In this document: positions 63,009 through 64,000 of the stretch, in pieces
How positions within the stretch are numbered: the first letter of the stretch is position 1
Layout: each line of letters starts with the position of its first letter
NCBI GenBank assembly: GCA_019359595.1
Contig: JAHHGZ010000021.1
Coordinates: 1-64,000 of the forward strand
Source: Cyanomargarita calcarea GSE-NOS-MK-12-04C
GTDB lineage: Bacteria > Cyanobacteriota > Cyanobacteriia > Cyanobacteriales > Nostocaceae
Reading direction: 5' to 3'
Length of the DNA: 64,000 nucleotides
Made by a program: the position numbers and the translations under genes
Notes under the pieces: generated by a model
The model's input: only the letters and a program-made list of their open reading frames with translations
Told to the model about the DNA's origin: nothing
Databases searched by the model: none

Positions 63009-64000
63009 TTAAACTCGTCCTCGGAGGAATTGCGCCATCTCGTTGGGAGTCGGTGACATTTCCAAGGCTGTTTCTTCAGTAATCCGGCCTTCTTGATAAA
63101 GATTGAGCAATGACTGGTTCATAGTAATCATGCCATCAAAACTAGCTTGCTTCATTAACTCGCTGATTTCGTCATACTTACCGTCTTTAACCCAGTCTTT
63201 GACAGCTTCGGTGTTGATTAGGATATCGTGGAAGGCTGCCCGTTTGCCATCTGTTGTCCGGCATAAACCTTGGGCAATAACTGACACCAAAGATTCTGCA
63301 AGCGCTACCCGCATCGCATCCTGTTCTTCACCTGAGTATAAATTCAAAATCCGCTCAATGGTTTTGACGGCGCTGTTTGTGTGCAGGGTTCCCATTACCA
63401 AGTGACCTGTTTGCGCTGCTTTCAGAGCGGTGTTAACGGTTTCTTTATCCCGCATTTCACCCACCAGAATCAAATCTGGGTCTTCCCGCAAGGCTGCTTT
63501 GAGAGCATTGTCAAATTTCCGGGTGTGCATTCCCACTTCCCGTTGTTTGATTAAGGACTTTTGGCTTCTGTGAACAAATTCAATCGGGTCTTCAATGGTG
63601 ATAATGTGTTTGGGCATCTCCCTATTTATATAATCAACCATCGCCGCCATTGTGGTGGACTTACCAGAACCGGTCGGTCCTGTAACTAAAATCAAACCTT
63701 TGTGGTAATGGCAAATATCCCGGAAAACGGTGGGTAAATTCAATTGTTCCATAGTCAAAATTTTCAATGGAATCAATCGCAGCACCATTGAATAGCCTTT
63801 GAGGGAGTCAAAAATATTGATCCGGACGCGGGCAAAGTCGTATTGAGTTGCGCCGTCAAATTCTAAGGATTCTTCAAAACGCTTGATTTCCCCCTCTGAC
63901 ATTACCTCCCTCATCCAACTGATAAATGTTTCTTTATCGGTTTCCGGAAATTGAGTGGTTTCAATTTCCCCACGGTTCCGAAAGCGAGGAGTTTCCCCAA
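63009..64000 (-). CDS. pilT: Type IV pilus retraction ATPase PilT, 5' end outside the window
   Basis: The frame is open to the right edge (residues before MREVMSEGE read ETDKETFISW), so the N-terminus is missing. PilT powers pilus retraction. The Walker A is LVTGPTGSGKSTTM, the Asp box EDPIEFVHR, Walker B DPDLILVGEMRD, and the His box GTLHTNSAVKTI. The sequence pattern, with FDSLKGYSMVLRLIPLKIL before the core, fits the cyanobacterial PilT2-like branch better than PilT1. It may act with the hmp locus; in other cyanobacteria pilT genes lie apart from it. Confidence 0.93.
   Translation of the reverse strand, partial: GETPRFRNRGEIETTQFPETDKETFISWMREVMSEGEIKRFEESLEFDGATQYDFARVRINIFDSLKGYSMVLRLIPLKILTMEQLNLPTVFRDICHYHKGLILVTGPTGSGKSTTMAAMVDYINREMPKHIITIEDPIEFVHRSQKSLIKQREVGMHTRKFDNALKAALREDPDLILVGEMRDKETVNTALKAAQTGHLVMGTLHTNSAVKTIERILNLYSGEEQDAMRVALAESLVSVIAQGLCRTTDGKRAAFHDILINTEAVKDWVKDGKYDEISELMKQASFDGMITMNQSLLNLYQEGRITEETALEMSPTPNEMAQFLRGRV

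Noticed and set aside
1-64000. tRNA or rRNA genes
   Set aside because: I looked for GTTCGAATCC-type T-arms in gaps on both strands and found none with matching stems; a covariance scan would settle it.

Overview
The window looks like chromosome from a filamentous, heterocyst-type cyanobacterium (order Nostocales or close). Three things point there: frequent GCGATCGC (HIP1) octamers, 7-bp tandem repeats of the ACTCCTA/TTAGGAG and CATTGGT kind at many gene borders, and cyanobacterial gene content (an hmp-type hormogonium motility locus, a helical carotenoid protein, purK followed by 6S RNA, an NdbB-type dehydrogenase, KaiB-like and pentapeptide proteins). No tRNA, rRNA or CRISPR array was recognised. 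Genus cannot be told from the sequence alone.

Layout. 1-0.7 kb: the tip of an IS630-type element cuts an M16 peptidase gene. 1-9.4 kb: housekeeping and hypothetical genes (SDR enzyme, hemE, a membrane protein, a metallophosphoesterase, a Uma2-family protein, a pentapeptide protein, purK). 9.5-9.7 kb: 6S RNA with a strong terminator. 10-14.8 kb: an M16 peptidase pair (one with the zinc motif, one without), a peptidoglycan-binding protein, a small holin-like membrane protein, a CbiG C-terminal-like protein. 15.2-16.9 kb: an IS607-type element with intact serine transposase, a 5'-truncated TnpB gene and 10-bp periodic end repeats. 17.5-20.2 kb: an orphan HicA-like gene and prolyl oligopeptidase.

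20.3-32.8 kb is the centrepiece: a chemotaxis-like operon on the minus strand (PatA-type regulator, CheY, CheW, methyl-accepting protein, giant CheA-CheY hybrid) with a divergent coiled-coil gene. This matches the order of the hmpA-E genes and hmpF of motile Nostocales, which steer type IV pili in hormogonia. A PilT retraction ATPase starts beyond the right edge and ends at 63.0 kb, so sensing and pilus-motor parts both occur in the window, though not in one operon.

32.8-43.8 kb: tilS, ung, helical carotenoid protein, an Lhr-like helicase, a ParDE toxin-antitoxin pair, a GTPase-like remnant, a second Uma2 protein, and rpmG-rpsR-RNase II/R, followed by an RDD membrane protein. 44-54.6 kb: moeA, a HAD hydrolase, ndbB-like, a phospholipase D lipoprotein carrying an EF-hand-like loop and helix-hairpin-helix, cysteine desulfurase, DUF1995, and a large zinc metalloprotease. 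55-64 kb: a pentapeptide protein, DUF1993, MarC, nitrilase-family hydrolase, a phosphodiester glycosidase-like protein, a membrane protein, a KaiB-domain protein and pilT.

Convergent gene junctions often hold elaborate inverted repeats; two of them (35.4 and 51.5 kb) have the same plan of an outer stem enclosing two inner hairpins. I found no clearly new multi-gene system. The most unusual items are the IS607/TnpB derivative with its end arrays, the nested palindromes, the repeat-rich CheA linker, the KaiB two-domain protein and the EF-hand/PLD/HhH lipoprotein.
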